Positions 61,661 to 64,000 of a stretch of 64,000 nucleotides of DNA are shown here, one piece after another. Made by a program: the position numbers and the translations under genes. Numbering within the stretch: the first letter of the stretch is position 1; each line of letters opens with the position of its first letter. The notes under the pieces are model-generated. The model saw only the letters and a program-made list of their open reading frames with translations. It was not told the origin of the DNA and did no database searches. This DNA comes from Denitrobaculum tricleocarpae (lineage in GTDB: Bacteria > Pseudomonadota > Alphaproteobacteria > Kiloniellales > Kiloniellaceae). The stretch covers positions 496,001 through 560,000 of the forward strand of contig NZ_ML660053.1 in the NCBI RefSeq assembly GCF_007004665.1, given 5' to 3'.

Positions 61661-63034
61661 TTAACGCACTTCCCGCGTGACCTCCGCGATGCTCTCGCGC
61701 AGGATCACTCCGATGCGGGCAATTTCCTCTTCCGTCAGGATAAGGGTCGGCGAGAGGATGGCGATGTTGCCCAGCGGGCGGGCGATGAGGCCGCGCTTCT
61801 GGGCCGCCTGAGCGATGCGCAGACCGACCTGATGTTCATCGGAGAAGACCTCTTTGGTTTCTTTGTCTTTGACGAATTCGATGCCCATCATGAAATGGCT
61901 GCCGCGCACCTCGCCGACGATGTCCATGTCCTCCAGAGCGCGCAGGCTGTTCTCGAAGACCTTACCGGTGGTTTGGACCTGTTGGGGCAGGCCTTCGCTC
62001 TCCATGATACCGATGTTGGCCAGGCCCGCCGCGGCAGCCGCCGGATGTCCGGAGTAGGTCATGCCATGGAGGAACATCCCGCCTGGTCTGGAGATCACGT
62101 CGTAAATCTCGTCCGAGACGATAGTGGCTGCCAGCGGTTGATAGCCGGAGGTCAGGCCTTTGGCCGTATTGATGATGTCAGGTTGCGTCCCGAAGACATC
62201 TTCGGAGGCGAACATATGCCCGAGCCGTCCGAAAGCCGTGACCACCTCGTCGGCGACAAACTTGATCTCGTTCTGGGCACAGATATCCGCCATGCGTTTG
62301 TGATAACCCTCAGGCGGCACGATCACGCCACCGGCGCCCATAACAGGCTCGGCGACAAAACAGGCGATGTTCTCGGCACCCAGGCTTTCGATGGCCTCGC
62401 GCAAGTCGTCCAATAGGAAATCTAGAAACTCCGCCTCCGTCATATCGCCGGCTTCGCGATAGGCATTTGGGCATTTGAGGTGGTGGACCAGACCCTCGGC
62501 GGCCGTGTCCCAGCCTTCGCTGTAGAGTGGGGTGGTCATGGCCATGGCGAGGTGGGTCGAGCCGTGATATGCGCCGATGCGAGAGAGGATTTTCTTTTTT
62601 TTCGGGCGGCCAAGCCGGTTGTTGTAGTGGTGCAGCATCCTTACCGCCGTGTCGTTGGCGACCGAGCCCGAGTTACTGAAATAGACGCTGTTCAGGTGTC
62701 CGGGCGCGAGGCTGGCAATCTTCTCGGACAGCATCGCGGCGGCAGGATGGGTGAAGTTGTAGAAGGTCGAATAATAATCGAGCTGCTGAAGCTGTGCGGT
62801 GACCGCGTCGATGATCTCCTGGCGCCCATGCCCGACGTTCACGCACCAGAGGCCGCCGATGCCATCGATCAGCTCATTGCCCTCGCTGTCGTAGACGTAA
62901 GCACCCTTGCCGCGCACGATTGCGGTGCGCGCGCTATCCTGTTTCAAGGCATCGAGATTGGCGAAGGATTGAATCAGGTGCGCATCCTTGGTCAGGATCT
63001 CGTCGGTCGTGAGGGTTGGATTAAAGTTGGTCAT
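61661..63034 (-). CDS. Class III aminotransferase (putrescine/omega-amino-acid type)
   Basis: A 457-residue PLP aminotransferase. The PLP Lys is Lys292 (NTAKGLTSGYQP), with Asp262 in ADEVVTAFGR. The substrate-entry motif SGSVAND (123-129) differs from the usual SGSEAN by a Glu-to-Val change. It resembles putrescine-pyruvate and related aminotransferases and differs clearly from the copy at 18069. Its start overlaps the nitrilase gene by 14 bases, so it is translationally coupled in an operon with a polyamine-type binding protein. Confidence 0.88.
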   Translation of the reverse strand: MTNFNPTLTTDEILTKDAHLIQSFANLDALKQDSARTAIVRGKGAYVYDSEGNELIDGIGGLWCVNVGHGRQEIIDAVTAQLQQLDYYSTFYNFTHPAAAMLSEKIASLAPGHLNSVYFSNSGSVANDTAVRMLHHYNNRLGRPKKKKILSRIGAYHGSTHLAMAMTTPLYSEGWDTAAEGLVHHLKCPNAYREAGDMTEAEFLDFLLDDLREAIESLGAENIACFVAEPVMGAGGVIVPPEGYHKRMADICAQNEIKFVADEVVTAFGRLGHMFASEDVFGTQPDIINTAKGLTSGYQPLAATIVSDEIYDVISRPGGMFLHGMTYSGHPAAAAAGLANIGIMESEGLPQQVQTTGKVFENSLRALEDMDIVGEVRGSHFMMGIEFVKDKETKEVFSDEHQVGLRIAQAAQKRGLIARPLGNIAILSPTLILTEEEIARIGVILRESIAEVTREVR

Positions 63035-63809
63035 GCGTCCCTGAAGCCTCCCTGAAGTCTTTCAATTGTGCGCTGACGCGCAGGGGATCGATGTCGGAGT
63101 TGTCATTTAGATCCGTGATGAGGAGCGTCTCGCTATGGCCCGCGCTGGCAAGGTCATTTCCGTCCGGACCGACCAAAAGGGACCTGCCGCCGAAGCTCAA
63201 TTCCCCGTCCTGGCCGCAGTAGTTGGCGTAGGCAATGGTCATATTGGTTTCGAGCGCCCGCGCGGGCAACAAGATGTCCTGGACATGTTCGAAGCCTGAA
63301 GGATTGGCTGTGGGCACCAGCAGAAGCTCCGCGCCGAGTTCTCTTAAGGCCCGGCAGTGCTGGGCGAATTCGACGTCATAGCAGATCAGCAAACCGCCAC
63401 GAACGCCGCCCAGCTGGAAAAGCACGTAATCGCTCCCCGGCACAAATACCGATCGCTCCATCTCGCCGTAGAGCTGGAGCTTTCGATAGTGTGCCAGACG
63501 TTGCCCACGGGCATCGAAGACGCTGGCACTGTTGTAAAGATGCTTGCCCTCCCGCTCAGCCCAGCCGATGGTCAGACCGCAGTTGGCGGACTTCGCCAAT
63601 GCCGACAGCCGTGCCGCCCAAGGCCCGCCTTGCGGCTGGGCCAGGGAGGCATGCAACTGAGGCTGATTGTAACCAGGCAGAAAAAGCTCCGGAAACACCA
63701 CCATGTCAGCCCCGGCTGCTGCAGAGACCAGAAGCTTGCCCTCGATTGCGGTGAAGGCTGCGTCCGGATCTCCGGCGGGAGAGGGACCCTGATAGAGTGC
63801 GAGTTTCAT
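63021..63809 (-). CDS. Nitrilase-superfamily amidohydrolase (N-carbamoylputrescine-amidase-like)
   Basis: A 262-residue carbon-nitrogen hydrolase. The catalytic triad Glu41 (FPELFLPGY), Lys110 (YRKLQLYGEME) and Cys143 (LLICYDVEF) is intact. The family hydrolyses omega-amides, nitriles or N-carbamoyl amines. In this operon the likely substrate is a gamma-glutamyl or N-carbamoyl polyamine, or an omega-amide made by the aminotransferase downstream. ATG at 63809. It lies 27 bases from the binding-protein gene. Confidence 0.9.
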   Translation of the reverse strand: MKLALYQGPSPAGDPDAAFTAIEGKLLVSAAAGADMVVFPELFLPGYNQPQLHASLAQPQGGPWAARLSALAKSANCGLTIGWAEREGKHLYNSASVFDARGQRLAHYRKLQLYGEMERSVFVPGSDYVLFQLGGVRGGLLICYDVEFAQHCRALRELGAELLLVPTANPSGFEHVQDILLPARALETNMTIAYANYCGQDGELSFGGRSLLVGPDGNDLASAGHSETLLITDLNDNSDIDPLRVSAQLKDFREASGTHDQL

Positions 63810-63836
63810 TTGCGGTTTCCGCCTGGTATGTGCCCG

Positions 63837-64000
63837 TTACTTCTTCAGGTTCGTCCAGATGGCGTCGTAGAGCACCTGGACGTCCTGTGGGCAGGCCTGC
63901 ACGAAATGCCCCACCGGCCCTGACGGCGGGTTGGACTCCGGTGAGTTTTTCACGGCTTCATCGAGGAAAGGTTCCGTCCCCGCGACCCCTGCGGTGTACT
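63837..64000 (-). CDS. Polyamine-type ABC transporter binding protein, C-terminal 53 residues (gene runs off the right edge)
   Basis: The last part of a periplasmic solute-binding protein. Reading on the minus strand gives YTAGVAGTEPFLDEAVKN at the upstream end and CPQDVQVLYDAIWTNLKK before TAA at 63837. The closing LYD-IWT-LK pattern is that of PotD/PotF-like proteins. The rest of the gene, and probably permeases or an ATPase, lie beyond base 64000. It leads an operon with the nitrilase and the aminotransferase. Confidence 0.75.
   Translation of the reverse strand, partial: YTAGVAGTEPFLDEAVKNSPESNPPSGPVGHFVQACPQDVQVLYDAIWTNLKK

Noticed and set aside
1-64000. CRISPR array, prophage, transposase, rRNA or tRNA genes
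   Set aside because: No regularly spaced direct repeats, phage structural genes, transposase motifs or complete RNA-gene folds were seen.

Overview
The window is a chromosomal segment of a GC-rich alphaproteobacterium, most likely a Rhodospirillales-like lineage. The pointers are a Shemin-type 5-aminolevulinate synthase, a PutR/PutA pair with a short PutA, an alphaproteobacterial SdhC, and the aroC-fabI-cbpA-pdxH neighbourhood. That placement is inferred from gene content only. I found no rRNA, tRNA, phage, complete insertion sequence or CRISPR array. Most of the window is metabolic and transport genes. The unusual material is in small modules, intergenic repeats and single-residue changes.

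0-11 kb: 3' end of the minus-strand gene pair fabI-aroC (aroC runs off the left edge), a YihY/BrkB membrane protein, a 270-bp repeat element with 27-bp inverted ends, a CbpA/CbpM co-chaperone pair, a glycine-zipper lipoprotein, pdxH, a FieF-like cation exporter with one altered transport-site residue, a universal stress protein behind an FNR-like box, an SDR, a PadR-like regulator and a GFA-fold protein.

11-33 kb: transport. A minus-strand polyamine-type ABC operon (ATPase, binding protein, two permeases) is followed by hemA and a class III aminotransferase. A plus-strand dipeptide-type ABC operon then runs binding protein, two permeases, fused double ATPase, M20 amidohydrolase and HAD phosphatase. 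A second peptide-type system on the minus strand is broken up by a PilZ gene and an opposite-strand GST gene and has no local ATPase. pyrE lies upstream of it.

33-43 kb: patatin-like lipase, an enoyl-CoA hydratase-like protein lacking one catalytic Glu, a VOC protein, two AGAGC/GCTCT palindromes, a thioesterase, a threonine-aldolase-like enzyme, a two-gene ribbon-helix-helix-like module with a perfect operator-like inverted repeat at its start codon, putR/putA and a cold-shock gene.

43-57 kb: a structured non-coding stretch, a hybrid histidine kinase with Hpt followed by a receiver-GGDEF diguanylate cyclase, a leucine-dehydrogenase-like enzyme, and a long minus-strand run (N-formylglutamate amidohydrolase-like, glutamine-synthetase-like, SDR, SUMF1-like lipoprotein, GFA, aldehyde dehydrogenase, iron alcohol dehydrogenase) that ends in a clear terminator. 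The run looks like gamma-glutamylated amine or amino-alcohol catabolism.

57-64 kb: an AhpD-like protein, a GcvA-like LysR regulator whose 3' end overlaps a solitary sdhC, a small membrane protein, a DUF2164 gene interrupted by an in-frame amber codon, a methyltransferase, and a minus-strand operon of polyamine-type binding protein (3' end only), nitrilase-family amidohydrolase and class III aminotransferase. With the 11-16 kb operon and the glutamine-synthetase-like gene, polyamine and amine uptake and breakdown is the main theme of the window.
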